A stretch of 64,000 bases of DNA from Misgurnus anguillicaudatus (lineage: Eukaryota; Chordata; Actinopteri; Cypriniformes; Cobitidae): contig NC_073352.2 of NCBI RefSeq assembly GCF_027580225.2, positions 32,034,501 to 32,098,500 of the forward strand, in the 5' to 3' direction. The notes under the pieces are model-generated. The model was given only the letters and a program-made list of their open reading frames with translations, had not been told where the DNA came from and searched no databases. This document shows, piece after piece, positions 13,401-22,846 of the stretch (positions are counted from its first letter, which is position 1; every line of letters starts with the position of its first letter). The position numbers were made by a program, and so were the translations under genes.

Positions 13401-16400
13401 TCTGGGAAAGTTGATGGTATTACCAGAAGAATCTTTCCATTCTGTTACTCGAAGATCTGAAGAGTCTGTGAAAAACATTTCAGCATTAATAAACACATAA
13501 CTATGTGATGATGCACCATTCAAACCAGTTAGATATGTAACTAACCCATGCAAAGTTTCCTTATCTGTCCATCATCAAGCTGCAGGGCAATGGTGCCACT
13601 TCTGAGGCTGTGACACAAGCTGATCACATGACCATCCACTGGTAACTCAGACCTGACAAATTGCAGATACCAAAACTTTATTAACTCTTTCACCGCCATT
13701 GACGAGTTATCTCGTCAATTAAGAGAAAATGTTTCCCTGCCAATGACGCTTCCCTTACGAGTTTTTACAGCAATCCATACTTTTGCTATTATCCACTAGG
13801 TGGCGCTCTTACCCAATTTACAAAAAACTAAAGCATCAGCTAATTCAACAACATTTTAAACTTCGTATATGTTTTGATCATCATTCTGAATCTGATCTCT
13901 AACAAAATTTCTTTACAAAAATGATTTTGCTCAAAATTTGGTATTTTTAAAAACCCTACCCATATTTCAGAGGCTATAAAAAGAGATCAAATGAAGATAA
14001 AATGAAATGGGGTTTTTTCTTAGCAGGGTTTCCGGCAGCACTTTTCAGTTCGGGCGGCCCGCCTAAACTGGGAAACCCTACCGCCTTAAAGCAACACTAT
14101 GTAGTTTCCATGTAAAATGACTTACAGCTCCCCCATGTGGTTGAAAAATGGAACAGTGACTGGTATCAGACACTCTTTCGCAGGCAGGGGGAGGGGCTGT
14201 GTGCTCTACCCTCCACCGCCACTTTCAGAGTGTGCTTATAGCAGCTAGGAGGCTGCTCAGGTTGCAGCAACAGTACAATTTGTCCAGTTAAAAGTTGTTC
14301 TATCACTGAAATAATTTTAGAGACATTATTTAAAGGTAAAAAACTACATAGTGTTGCTTTAATTAGGTCGTCCAAAAAATAAACTATTTCGCTGCACAAA
14401 AGGTCGTCAAGTGCATCTCGGAGAATTGTGCGGACGCATTTCACACCACGAGCGGGCAAGCAGGGATGCACGCCACATGGCCGAAAATGAGAAAGACTTG
14501 GTCCGGACCGTCACTGTCTGGAGGATAACTAGCCAGTTGATAAAACATCTCGGAGAATAGCGCGGACGCGCTTCACACCGCAAGCGTGCACACGCGCCAC
14601 ACGGCCAAAATGGTCCGTCAACTATCTGGAGGATAGCCAGTTAATAAAACGCGTGTCAGTGAGAACAGTAAGTGGACTTATGTTTTGGGTTTATTTGCGC
14701 CTGTAATTGTATTAGTCTATAGTTCTTGCAAATTTAAAGTAAGTTAGCTGGTGATTTTGTTGTTTGAGCAACCTGCTTGCTAGGTTTCACGTGCCTGTTA
14801 ATTCAATATAATTGTTGAGCGCTTTGCTCATGTTATTTATGTGCATTATTTACATGCTACAGTAGTTACACTCCTTTAAGATAATGTAATTTATAGTGGA
14901 AAATAATTCGTTTTTACAATTTTTGCGCTATATATCATCGTTCGCCAGGCGTTCTACAACATCTACTTTAGTTTGTGTTCATTAACCCTTCAGTTTCACT
15001 TCATCACGTAGCTATTCCCATTAGAGGTAAAAACATTTAATTTATTAATAATCTAGTATGTGTTCATTTCTGTTATAGTTTCTTCAAAATTAAGTTTTAT
15101 TTGAGTGTTTTTATTAAAAATATTGTAATTTTCATCATGACGCATATTAAGAACCAAACCTGCCACCTTAAGAAACAAATTTTCTGCGGGAAACCCTGCT
15201 TAAGTTTTGTTATATTTATATATTGTATGTTTATATATTTATAGAAGAAATTGAAAATCACAGAAACTGGGCAAAAAAAATACATTTTCAATGAATCAGT
15301 TTTTTTATGTGGTCGATTCAAAATCGATTCTCAAAGAGCAGAATCTATTTTTTTCATATTTATTTCCGCAAACATTGAACGTAAGATTAATGTTAATCTA
15401 ATTACTAGTCTTCTTCAATAGATGTCACCCTCTTCTTTTGCCTTGCGCGATGTTACCAAGGAGTCAGAGGCGAGCCTGTCATTCATTCATTTAGTGCAGT
15501 TTCAGGTGCTTCATTGACTTTGATGCCACCTTCACATAAAAAGTCAGAGTTATGGAAGCATTTTAGATTTCGCAAGAAAGACGACGACGATAGTTTTGTG
15601 GCTTTTAATTTCTTTTTATTAATTACCCACTTGTAAACTGCTGTTCACTATTCTTTTTTATTAATATAGTATTTGTATTAAATCTATATTCATTGAGTTG
15701 AATCCAGAATCGAGTATAAAAACCGACCAGAGAACCGGAATCGAAAATTGAATCGAAATCGAATCGATTTGATAGCTTGTGAATCGAAATCGAATCAATC
15801 TGGAACATCTGAATTGATACCCAGCCCTACTGCCGGGCAACTTTTTTTTTTTATGCCGGCGGGGAATGAGTCAAGGAGAGACACTTAAAGAGATGTTTAA
15901 AACATCAAAAGACAATGTGAAATAATTATTACAAAAACATCTGTTAAACATCTGCTAAATCCCTCCACAAACTCTCCAAAGTGAGAACTGATAAAACAAT
16001 GAGATCTATCTTTGCTTGAGCTACACAGAATGCAAACGTGGATGAAACACGAGGTATTTTAGTGACACTACCTGATCTCCAGTGTATCCTTGAGGTCCTG
16101 GCTGTCTGATGGGGTGAGTTTTAGTAGCCGGCTCAAGTTTCTCCCATCATGAGCCACAGTCAAAAATGTGTCATGACTTAACCAGAGCAGCAAGCGCAGT
16201 GTCAGAGGTTCATCCTGATCCACAGCGACCCTGCAAACATACGATAGAAACACTGCATAAGAGCACAAAATATAGTCTGCACCTTGAATAACAATTAAGT
16301 ACATAAACAAAAGTATACAACCATTATATATTTGTACCTGTATGTCTTTTTTAATACCAATGGTGTTGAAACAGCTTTAAAGGCAGAACCAGGAACACCA

Positions 16401-19400
16401 GCATCTCCACTACCTGAATATAAAAAGCGCACATATGAGAAATTGCAATCTCTCAATACAGGAAGTTACAGTTTTCCTATCAACACTACCCGGACTGTAT
16501 ACGTGAATGTGCCCATCGGCTGTGAGAGCTGCAAGCTCATTGGTCCTTTGGTCTTGAGAGAGGAACGTGACCAAGTTGACAGGAACAGGAAGATGAAGCT
16601 CGAATGCACACATAGGTGGGGGGATCACACACTGGCGAAATGTCGTCACCAGGACTTTATCTGAATAGCATGTGAAGGGGAAATATACAGAGCCAAAGCA
16701 TTAAGAATGATAAAAACTGATCTGTGCTGCTTGCTCCAATTCAATATAAGTTAAATAGTGGAGACAATAATAATAATAGCATGTGCAACTTAATATTAAG
16801 GGAATAGTTTACCCAAAAATGAACTCACTCGTAGGATTGAGTTCATATGGTGCAGGTACTTTTAAATGACCATAACTTGCTTAATTTTCTACTTAATTTT
16901 CTACCAAATGGTTTGGTTTCTTACAAACGTTATTAACGTGACTATAATTCTGGATGCTTTATTGCTGCATTTACACCAACTGCGTTTCAGGCGTCAAAAT
17001 GGCGCCTTGTATGCCGCTTGAACAGTTTGAATGTAGACGTGCGGAAAAAGCAAGCATTTGACGTGCGTCAGAGGCAAAATCCGCTTCTTGTGGGAGGGGC
17101 AAGTGCTATGCAGTTTTCTGTTTGCAGGATAGCTGATGCATTTGTCGACAGAGTTACCGGTTTGTTTTTAGTCACCTTACTATAGGGGGGAAATAAATGG
17201 CGCGGGTCGATAAACGTCACGTGAATCAAAAGTGAAATGTGTTAACTTACCAGAATGCCCAATGTCCTCACTGACACTCTTTCAAGGGAGGTCCTTTTTA
17301 TTCCTGTCTCTATAGAAATAAGAACTTGTGTCGTATAGCTCCAGGTGACTGCTCACGGACAATATCAAGCCTTCATGCTGAATGAGTGACTCTGGGCGGG
17401 GCTGCCGCCACAGCAGCAAGCAGGCTCCCGATTGGTTAACGCGGCGCAAACATTGGCCAAAAAGCACCATTTGCGTGTACCGTGCCATACGCTCAATTCG
17501 CGCAAACTAGACGCGCGAATGAGGCGGAATTGCGTCTACCGTGCCGCGAGACCTCCAGTCTTCACATTGACTTAACATTGAAATCACTCGTGCTTGACGC
17601 CTCTACCGCGGCTGGTGTAAACGCAGCATAACATGTTTCATGAAAAAAAAAATTTGTATTAGTATGCGGTGTCATAGGTACATCTTTGACATTGATAACA
17701 AACCAAACCGTTTGAAAATCGGTATAAAATTAAGCAAGTTATGGTCATTTAAAAGTACCTTCACAATGCTACGAGTGAGCGAGCTGCCTGTGGTAAGATG
17801 GCCGCCAAATGCGGACGTTCCACTCAATTGGCCAGCGGCGCAGGCGAGACATCTAGCTAGATACATATCTATGGTCACACCTACCTCCATCAATCACTGC
17901 CACATTGGCATTATCATATGAATCGTTGCCATGACTACGTTGAGTGCTCCATCCCCACTCGTAAGTGTAGCTGGCCCATCCACGCGTCAGGAGGTGAAGA
18001 CGCAAGGGTTTCTCTGGGTCCCAGCACACACACACTGGGGCCTTCAGAGGCTCGTGGCCGAAATGTAAACTCTGCTTTAGATACCAGTGATAATTTCCCA
18101 CAGTCCACAACTGAACTAAAAGAAAAAAAGGGGTGACGCTAATTCACATCACTAACTGCTAATTATTATTGCATTGAACATTAACTACAAAAGCAAGTGT
18201 GTTTACTGTATGTATTGGGTTGATCATTTTCTGCTTTCAAATCCTCCATCCAGACAGCAAGTACAGTAGAGTCACTGTTCCACAGCAGCTCCTTCACCTG
18301 AACCATATACAAAAAACATGTTTAAATAAATACATTCATAACCAGTCAAAGTTCAGATCTTCTATACATTTTGAAAGATTCACCTTAACCTGTTCCTTGC
18401 CAAAGGGCAGAGTGAAATCTCCATGCAGCAGTCCATTCTTTTCCATAAACACCACGCTATGTTTGTTAGGGAGCCGCTGTGTGGAGGCGATCAGGCTGCC
18501 TGAGGGCCTACGAGAAAAACATGAGAAATGAAGCGCCATCATTTGATTTTAATTTTAAATAAAAAGCCATTTTAAAAAATCTTACTTCCAGCACAGAGCT
18601 TGCTCCAGACCGTTGACAACCTCACTGGTGGCCTGCAGGACACATTCTCTATTCCAGACTCGAACCTTTCGAGCACCTGAATAAAAAATCCTGCTATGTT
18701 TAACAGTCACCCATTTGTAATCTAATAGCTATCGTAGTAAAAAAAGATTCTTACCAGTCTGTGGACAAACAGCACTAACAGCAAAGAACTGTCCATCCCC
18801 ACGCCACGTGATCCTAGGCTTCCTGTCGTCCCATGGCAAAGCAGGCTGCACTTCCTGTGACAGCAGAAGAAAACTAGGTGAGAAGATAGATTGCTTGTGG
18901 ATTGGTTGGTTTGCTCAAGTAAAACAAAAAGTGCTTACTGCAGCTTTCCGTTGGGCTGCCTTCTTGCCCTCAGAACCATGAAATTGGGTCTCTTTCTTCC
19001 CCCAACCAACCGTGATGAACTTATCAGATGAACAGACAAAGAAAAAAATATTTTCATAGAGTGATTTTTCAAAACCTCATAAGCAGATTTGGTATATACT
19101 GCCTACATAGAGACAGAGCAGCACAGTTATGCTAATTTGAAAACCACGCCCACCGGGGGAAAACAATACGATGGTCTCCATTCAATTTGTATAATGTGAG
19201 CCTGCCTCCTTGTCATTTTTGGTTTGTAACAAAAACAGGATAATGCCTAAAATCTGTTGTGTGACAAGGTGTACAGCTAACAAGCTAAAAAACCCTGAAC
19301 TACGTTTTTATAAGCTGTGTCGACTCCAAAAAACGAGTGCTTAAAGACACAAAAGTGGATCGCCGACTATGTTTCCCTCCATTGGGTGTAGTTCTAATAA

Positions 19401-21379
19401 TAGTAGTACTATGAAAAGTTGCCTGTATCCACTTTTGTGTCTTTAAACGCTCGTTTTTTGGGGGTCGACAGCTTATAAAAACTTATTTTTGGGTTGTTTG
19501 GTTAGTTAGCTGTACATCCTGTTACGCAGCAGCTTTTAGGCATTATTCTGTTTTTTGTCATAAGCCAGAGATTTGGACAAGGAGGACAATTGAACCATTA
19601 AAGGGGCCATGGCACAATACTTTTTTAAGATGTCAAATAAATCTTTGGTGTCCACAGAGCACACATGTAAGGTTTTAGCTCAAAATACCATATAAATAAT
19701 TTATTATAGCATGTTAAAATTGACACTTTGTAGGTCTGTGCAAAAATGTGCCGTTTTGGGTGTGTCCTTTAAAATGCAAATGAGCTGATGAAATTCAAAC
19801 ACTGATCACAATAATGGTGGTTTGTTGCAATTCAAACTCAATTGTGCTTTTCTCTGCACTAAATGGCAGTGCTGTGGTTGGATAGTGCAGATTAAGGGGT
19901 GGTATTATTATAATAAGAGCTCCTTATATGACATCACAAAGAGCCAAATTTCAACTACCTATTTTTTCATGTGCTTGTAGAGAATTAAGTTACTGGGTTG
20001 ATCTTTTTCACATTTTCTTGGTTGATAGAAGCACTGGGGACCCAATCATAGCACGTATACATTGAAAAAGTCAGATTTTCATGCCATGGCCCCTTTAATG
20101 CAGTGAATATGTGTTTTATCTATGATTGTTTAAAACCAAGAGGGTATTAAAGGGATAGTTTGCTCAAAAATAAAAATTCTGTCATTATTTTTTCTTCCTC
20201 ATGTTGTTTAAAACTTGTATTAATTTTTTTCTGATGAACACTAAAGAGGATATTTAGATAAATGAAACCATTGTCCTCCATAGTAGGAAAAACAAATACG
20301 ATGGAATTCAATGGGTACCATCAACAGTGTGCTTACCATCATTTATTAAAACATATTCTTCATCATATATCACAATACTTTCATAACATTTATTTTCGTA
20401 CTATGTAAGTCAATGGTCATGGCAGCTGTGTGCTTACCATCACTTATCAAAACATCTTCTTTTGTGTTCATCAAAATAAAAAACAACATAAGGGTGAGTA
20501 AATTATGACAAAATTTTCATTTTTTGGGTGAACAATCCCTTTAATAAAGGAAAGCTATAAAAAACTAAATTGGGATAGTTACCTTCACCAAAGTCATCCT
20601 GATTGATAGCAACTTCAGTGATAGCTTCGAAGTCTTTGGTCATCATGATAATAGTCTGCTGACCTGCCATACCATACGCGACACAGATAGATCCAGTGAG
20701 AAATGCAAAATGTCATAATCATGCATTGGCATTTGATCAGATCGAACTATCAGTACAGTAACTAATACAGACCTGTGGTTAAAGTCACCAACTCTTGGTC
20801 TGGACTCCATGTCATACCGGTTAGTCCACTGTCCACACTACCGACACACTCTAACTGTGAGAAAGAAGTTCATATGGATTATTAGAATACACATCATCAA
20901 AAGCACATGTATTTTATGAAGTCATTTAGATTTTGATCACCTGATTTGTGTTGAGGTTGTAGAGAATAACATCACCATTCGCAGTGGCCACACACACAGA
21001 TTCTTGATCTGGCAGATCTTGGATGGCCACCACAACCCCACTACCATCTTCTGGAAGATAGTCATCTACTGTCAAAGACGCCTCTTTAATCACCTATAAA
21101 AAACAGGAATGCATACACCTTAATTCAAAGCACAATTTAACCACAGGATTTCACCTATAGCGGTTTCTGTAAATGATCTAAACATGCTTTTTATTTCATT
21201 TTAGATGTTATATTTTGAGACTAAAGTACCTCTCCCGTCCGAGGGTCGTACTCAGTGATGGAGAGCTCAGAGGCCACCAGCAGTGTTCCAGCATCGCTCC
21301 TGATGGTGAAACACTGTGGAGATCCTGGGATCGGAAGATCCATACATCTCCAGCGCTGCAGCAGACTGAGGTTTCTCAT
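1100..21379 (-). CDS. elp1: Elongator complex protein 1 (Elp1/IKAP), 3' end off the window
   Basis: Elp1 is the scaffold of the Elongator complex (Elp1-6), which acts in the cytoplasm to place cm5U-type modifications on wobble uridine of tRNAs. Splicing 33 exons on the minus strand gives about 1215 residues that align end to end with vertebrate ELP1 as I remember it: start [16 protein letters not shown], then [88 protein letters not shown] and the basic [19 protein letters not shown] stretch. The family is about 1330 residues, so roughly 105 residues (about three exons) lie beyond position 1. The start is the first ATG after a GTTGCAG acceptor and matches the family N-terminus. No stop or frameshift was found inside any exon, but three introns need non-canonical splice sites (19025, 8191, 1320). 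Orthology is certain; whether this copy is fully functional is not. Confidence 0.96.
1312..1326 (-). other. elp1: elp1 intron 32 donor reads GA, not GT
   Basis: Exon 33 starts G AGA TCG TCC after CTACAG, so exon 32 must end with two bases of a codon. ATT TCA TC then GAGAGTGAC gives ISS-RSSKNRR, as expected. The intron therefore starts GAGAGT, one substitution from the ideal GTGAGT. Using the GT four bases downstream would put the next exon out of frame with an early stop. Confidence 0.55.
1480..4115. repeat. ~211-bp tandem array inside elp1 intron 31
   Basis: The run TTGAATATTTTCAACTT recurs about every 211 bp (near 1638, 1850, 2012, 2222, 2433, 2645, 2857, 3069, 3278, 3465, 3675 and 3962, with some spacing irregularity). 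Each unit also holds a GCAATCG..CC segment, GAGTTTGCGTCT and ATGTAATCTACTCACATAAA. The array is bounded by GCATACACACCAAACG near 1552 and TTGGTGTGTACGCC near 4103, an inverted pair like transposon ends; degenerate copies of both ends occur near 1500 and 3875. Small open frames in it repeat with the unit and are by-products. Confidence 0.8.
4252..5087 (-). CDS. elp1: elp1 coding exons 28-31 (C-terminal solenoid)
   Basis: Exons: 5026-5087, 4798-4860, 4461-4521 and 4252-4365. They encode [58 protein letters not shown] and [18 protein letters not shown], the C-terminal helical repeats of Elp1. Splice sites are canonical and phases fit. Confidence 0.93.
5231..5576. repeat. palindromic miniature transposon
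   Basis: AGGGATGCATAACGATTAATC at the left and GATTAATCTTTGTGCATCCCT at the right, plus inner arms ATAGCAGAATAAAAGTTTT and AAACTTTTATTCTGCTATAG, make a ~345-bp foldback with an AT-rich centre. Confidence 0.75.
5634..7031. repeat. inverted-repeat element with a nested insertion
   Basis: TAGGGTTGTCACAATGATTA at the left pairs with ATAATCGTGACAGTCCTA at the right. The middle is occupied by the foldback element 5921-6802. Confidence 0.7.
5921..6802. repeat. long foldback element nested in 5634-7031
   Basis: Arms of well over 100 bp pair: AAGGATTAGTCAATTTTCTT with AAGAAAATTGAATAATCCTT, then ATGTTGATGTCTTTCTTTGT with ACAAAGAAAGACATCAACAT, then AAGGGTCTTAT with ATAAGACCCTT. It is a non-autonomous DNA transposon without a gene. 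Confidence 0.8.
7125..11565 (-). CDS. elp1: elp1 coding exons 17-27 (propeller end and helical solenoid)
   Basis: Exons: 11460-11565, 10382-10497, 9535-9608, 9290-9368, 8406-8485, 8192-8329, 8028-8113, 7804-7952, 7606-7729, 7411-7508 and 7125-7326. They give [125 protein letters not shown] and RDLAEKLLEAK at the final junction. This is the passage from the second propeller into the TPR-like alpha solenoid. The donor of exon 22 (at 8191) is AT instead of GT. Confidence 0.93.
8184..8196 (-). other. elp1: elp1 intron 22 donor reads AT, not GT
   Basis: Exon 22 ends CTC GAC GCG CAC AA and exon 23 starts A TAT TGT after a CACAG acceptor, restoring DAHK-YCL as in the family. The intron starts ATAAATAC. 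A G in the first position would make it GTAAAT, a standard donor. It is not the U12 AT-AC class: the donor is not ATATCC and the acceptor is AG. Confidence 0.6.
8526..9227. repeat. GGGTTCCCAC inverted-repeat element, copy 1
   Basis: Bounded by CAGGGTTCCCACACC and CGTGGGAACCCTG. It contains the internal block GTCTCGTTCCCTTCTCAGGG followed by ACATACGTAACC, also present in copies at 10714 and 32391. Confidence 0.75.
9653..10336. mobile_element. non-autonomous hAT-type element with 8-bp target duplication
   Basis: Ends CTAGTCTC and GCGAGACTA are flanked by exact direct repeats CATATTAC at 9645-9652 and 10337-10344. The 8-bp duplication is the hAT signature. The open frame at 9862-10125 shows no transposase features. 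Confidence 0.75.
10664..11436. repeat. inverted-repeat element interrupted by 10714-11153
   Basis: Arms CACATGTGGCGAAAGCATT..GCTT (about 10670-10699) and AAGCGTTAACGCTTAAGCCC..ATGTG (about 11404-11430) pair, with the copy-2 GGGTTCCCAC-type element sitting between them. Confidence 0.6.
10714..11153. repeat. GGGTTCCCAC inverted-repeat element, copy 2
   Basis: Ends CAGGGTTTCCACACC and CGTGGGAACCCTG are flanked by TTGTCT on both sides. Internally it matches copy 1 (8526) in the same orientation and is shorter. Confidence 0.75.
11617..12108. repeat. TTTCCCGAACAGGG foldback repeat, two units
   Basis: GTTTCCCGAACAGGGTTTAG at the left pairs with CTAATCCCTGTCCGGGAAAC at the right, and a second left end (GTTTCCCAAACAGGGATTAC) begins near 11870. 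A further divergent copy lies at 43120-43312. Confidence 0.65.
12109..13018. other. elp1 intron 16, no feature recognised in most of it
   Basis: AT-rich sequence. A short piece at 12838-12885 (TTGCATTTGGCAGACAC) resembles the common fish SINE-like tail also seen at 31196. Nothing else is supported. Confidence 0.4.
13019..13652 (-). CDS. elp1: elp1 coding exons 14-16
   Basis: Exons: 13546-13652, 13362-13465 and 13019-13072. Peptides include [35 protein letters not shown] and [17 protein letters not shown], matching the second propeller of vertebrate ELP1 at moderate identity. Phases chain correctly (1, 0, 0) and all splice sites are GT/AG. This is the least conserved part of the protein in the window, as expected for the family. 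Confidence 0.9.
13146..13340. repeat. AAAGGGATAGTTCACCCAAAA-type miniature element, copy 1
   Basis: AAAGGGAGAGTTCACCC at the left, CTGTCATCATTTGCTCACCC next to it, and GGTTTTTGGGTGAACTTTCC at the right. This very common cyprinid foldback family recurs at 20149, 22847 and 32944. Confidence 0.75.
13684..15871. repeat. CTCTTTCACCGCC inverted-repeat element with nested insertions
   Basis: ACTCTTTCACCGCCATTGAC at the left pairs with GCCGGCGGGGAATGAGT at the right. It is interrupted by the element 14024-15198 and by a second insertion around 15300-15833 with many GAATCGAAATCG repeats ending in ACCCAGCCCT. Confidence 0.7.
14024..15198. repeat. CAGGGTTTCC..GGAAACCCTG element
   Basis: Inverted ends CAGGGTTTCCGGCAG and CTGCGGGAAACCCTG delimit a 1.17-kb insertion inside the preceding element; flanks CTTAG and CTTAA suggest a short target duplication. 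It contains a duplicated GGAGAAT..GCGCGGACGC segment near 14420 and 14550. No transposase was found. Confidence 0.7.
16072..19024 (-). CDS. elp1: elp1 coding exons 5-13 (propellers)
   Basis: Exons: 18939-19024, 18755-18854, 18586-18676, 18390-18507, 18207-18297, 17885-18115, 16490-16660, 16338-16413 and 16072-16230. Products include [88 protein letters not shown] and [18 protein letters not shown]. For exon 9 I used the donor after ACATACA at 18207, not the GC at the AAAGCAG step, because it preserves phase and the [11 protein letters not shown] junction. For exon 10 the acceptor is TTTTAG (upper limit 18115), five bases upstream of an in-phase-breaking alternative. Exon 5 begins after TG rather than AG (see separate entry). 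Confidence 0.92.
16827..17795. repeat. inverted-repeat element interrupted by 16973-17628
   Basis: AGGTACTTTTAAATGACCAT at the left pairs with ATGGTCATTTAAAAGTACCT at the right, followed by pairing AACTTGCTTAATTTT and AAATTAAGCAAGTT. Confidence 0.75.
16973..17628. repeat. TGCTGCRTTTACACCA element, nested
   Basis: TGCTGCATTTACACCAACTG at the left pairs with GGCTGGTGTAAACGCAGCA at the right (656 bp). The interior is CpG-rich compared with its surroundings (GGCGCC, CGCGCGAATGAGGCGG), as often seen in young elements. Confidence 0.7.
19020..19030 (-). other. elp1: elp1 intron 4 acceptor reads TG, not AG
   Basis: Exon 4 ends GGT GAA G (phase 1), so exon 5 must begin with two bases that finish that codon before AAG TTC ATC ACG. 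The sequence reads TTCATCTG then AT AAG TTC, giving [11 protein letters not shown], like the family's [11 protein letters not shown]. The only nearby AG is five bases into the exon; using it shifts the frame to an early stop. A single A-to-T change in a normal CAG would explain the site. Confidence 0.6.
19240..19560. repeat. foldback element
   Basis: ATAAGCTGTGTCGACTCCAA..CACAAAAGTGGAT pairs with ATCCACTTTTGTGTCTTTAA..GTCGACAGCTTAT. The arms are >100 bp and meet near 19400. Confidence 0.75.
19597..20099. repeat. GGGGCCATGGCA miniature element
   Basis: ATTAAAGGGGCCATGGCA at the left and TGCCATGGCCCCTTTAAT at the right are perfect inverted ends of a ~500-bp element common in cyprinid introns. 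Confidence 0.8.
20149..20543. repeat. AAAGGGATAGTT-type miniature element, copy 2
   Basis: AAAGGGATAGTTTGCTC at the left pairs with TGGGTGAACAATCCCTTTA at the right, with internal arms ATTCTGTCATTATTTT and AAATTATGACAAAATTTT. Confidence 0.8.
20583..21379 (-). CDS. elp1: elp1 coding exons 1-4 (start of first beta-propeller)
   Basis: Exons, in gene order: 21230-21379 (codons 1-50), 20941-21093, 20773-20854 and 20583-20663. They encode the first blades of the N-terminal WD40 propeller, including [44 protein letters not shown] and [13 protein letters not shown]. Donor and acceptor dinucleotides of the first three introns are GT and AG and the phases fit. The first coding exon begins at 21409 with 30 nt of leader. 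Confidence 0.93.
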
Positions 21380-21630
21380 TTTGCCCAGAGGCTTTCAACA
21401 AGATTAGATCTGCAACAAACATTGCGTAAGACTAAATCAGGTTTCATTAAATCCAATGAAAGACCAATGTTACCAAGATAGAGTAACAGTGATGATAGTA
21501 TGTAACATAACTAGCACTAAGAAACACACAGAGAAAAACACTCGACTGTCAAGATGACTGATATCTAAAACGTGCTCGCAGCTAATACTGATGCTTCCCA
21601 CATGAATACACAGAAACCAGTTAAACATAC

Positions 21631-21790
21631 CTTGTCGTGTGGTTTATTTCTATCTAAGTGAAGAAAATTACCATTAGCTGAATACACATTCACAACACAC
21701 GCACGTTGTTGACAGCGCAGCATTAACTTTACGTTGTAGAGTGAAGTTGCGCTGTAGACTGACATTGATGTCAGCGCCACCTGCCGGCGT
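21631..21790 (-). other. elp1: probable non-coding first exon of elp1
   Basis: On the minus strand a good donor (ACAAG then GTATGT) sits at 21630, and a GTTGCAG acceptor lies at 21410 just before the ATG exon. This implies a ~220-bp first intron and a leader exon starting somewhere near 21780-21900. The 5' limit is a guess; only the 3' edge is supported. Confidence 0.5.
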
Positions 21791-21974
21791 GGAGGGATTA
21801 CAACAAAGGCTATAGCGCTGAGGTGATATTACTGTGAATGGGGGAAAGTTTACATCTCAAGGGAAGGAAGTCATGCCATCCAGTAAAAATAAGCATTCAT
21901 AAATCTTTAAAAGAAAGACAAGTTTCTGGGCAAAGGGGCGCTGTACAGATTGCCACAAAGCGTTTGCCAACATA

Positions 21975-21986
21975 TGCGCATGCGCA
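21975..21986. promoter_or_regulatory. NRF1-type palindrome between elp1 and tbc1d2
   Basis: The palindrome TGCGCATGCGCA matches the core of the NRF1 binding site, common in promoters of housekeeping genes. It lies upstream of the inferred elp1 leader exon and about 560 bp upstream of the tbc1d2 leader exon. Binding is inferred from the motif only. Confidence 0.5.
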
Positions 21987-22499
21987 GAAGCTTGAGCAAT
22001 CTAAAAATATGTACAAAATTATTGTTGGCCGGAAATATGTTTTTTATTGTGACTTTAGCTAAATATTTTAGAGTTGTCATTATTTTCCCATTCAAATGTA
22101 TAGAACTTAGTCTTCACTAAAATAGCTGTCTGAGGAAAAATATTGCCGCCTAGTGCGGAGACTTTCCTTTTCCTTTTGATTTGTGGGTCGGTGTTGTGCC
22201 ATAAAATCAAGCACATGACACTGTGCTTTTAACTTTTTTACAAGATTGTATTACTCAACTGATTTAGTGTTTAATTGATTTAGTTAATTAAAATGTAACT
22301 ATCATAACACGTTTTTCTTTCTACTTCAATGAGGGTTGCTGTCATAAAAAGGGTAACTTTACGCGTTGCGCTAAAAAGGGGAAAACTCCGACACACCTCC
22401 CTAAGGATCTACCGCAGCCCTACCCGATGTCATGTTGTTTCTTGCTGATTTCTCACTGTCAGAAACATGACTCCTTGATCAAGGAAGTGTATAAGTAGA

Positions 22500-22585
22500 A
22501 ACTTTCGTCTGTTGTTTATGTTAAGGAGGTGCGCGCTGGACAAACACATGGAGAAGCTAAACAACTCGCTTTATTTATGAAGAAG
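22500..22585 (+). other. tbc1d2: tbc1d2 leader exon (non-coding)
   Basis: A donor GAAGAAG then GTAGGTGAT at 22585 is the last good plus-strand donor before the first coding exon, whose acceptor (GTGAACCAG) ends at 23524. The 5' limit is uncertain. It carries the short uORF listed below. Confidence 0.45.
22548..22580 (+). CDS. 10-codon upstream ORF in the tbc1d2 leader
   Basis: ATG at 22548 opens MEKLNNSLYL and stops at TGA 22578-22580, wholly inside the inferred leader exon and before its donor. If this exon is used, ribosomes meet this ORF before the main start. Flanking context CAAACACATGG is decent (G at +4). No homology is claimed. Confidence 0.4.
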   Translation: MEKLNNSLYL

Positions 22586-22846
22586 GTAGGTGATAATAAT
22601 CAACATCTGTTATGTAAACAGTGTGTTTATTTTACTATACTCCTTTAACAAAAATTACTTAGTACTGAAGTGTCTACTAGAGTAAATGTCGAAATACTAA
22701 AAACAATAGTTGGAAACGTCATGAAAAATGAACCACTGATCTGTAACCATTAGATAATGTTTGGTTAATTTAACTTATTTTATTCAAAATACTTTAATAT
22801 TAAGATCATATTTTTTTATGTTACTATGCAATTGGACAAAATCTGT

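Noticed and set aside
18230..18236. GC donor after GATTTGAAA in elp1 exon 9
   Set aside because: The GTAAAC donor at 18206 gives the right phase and continues the protein, so no GC intron is needed.
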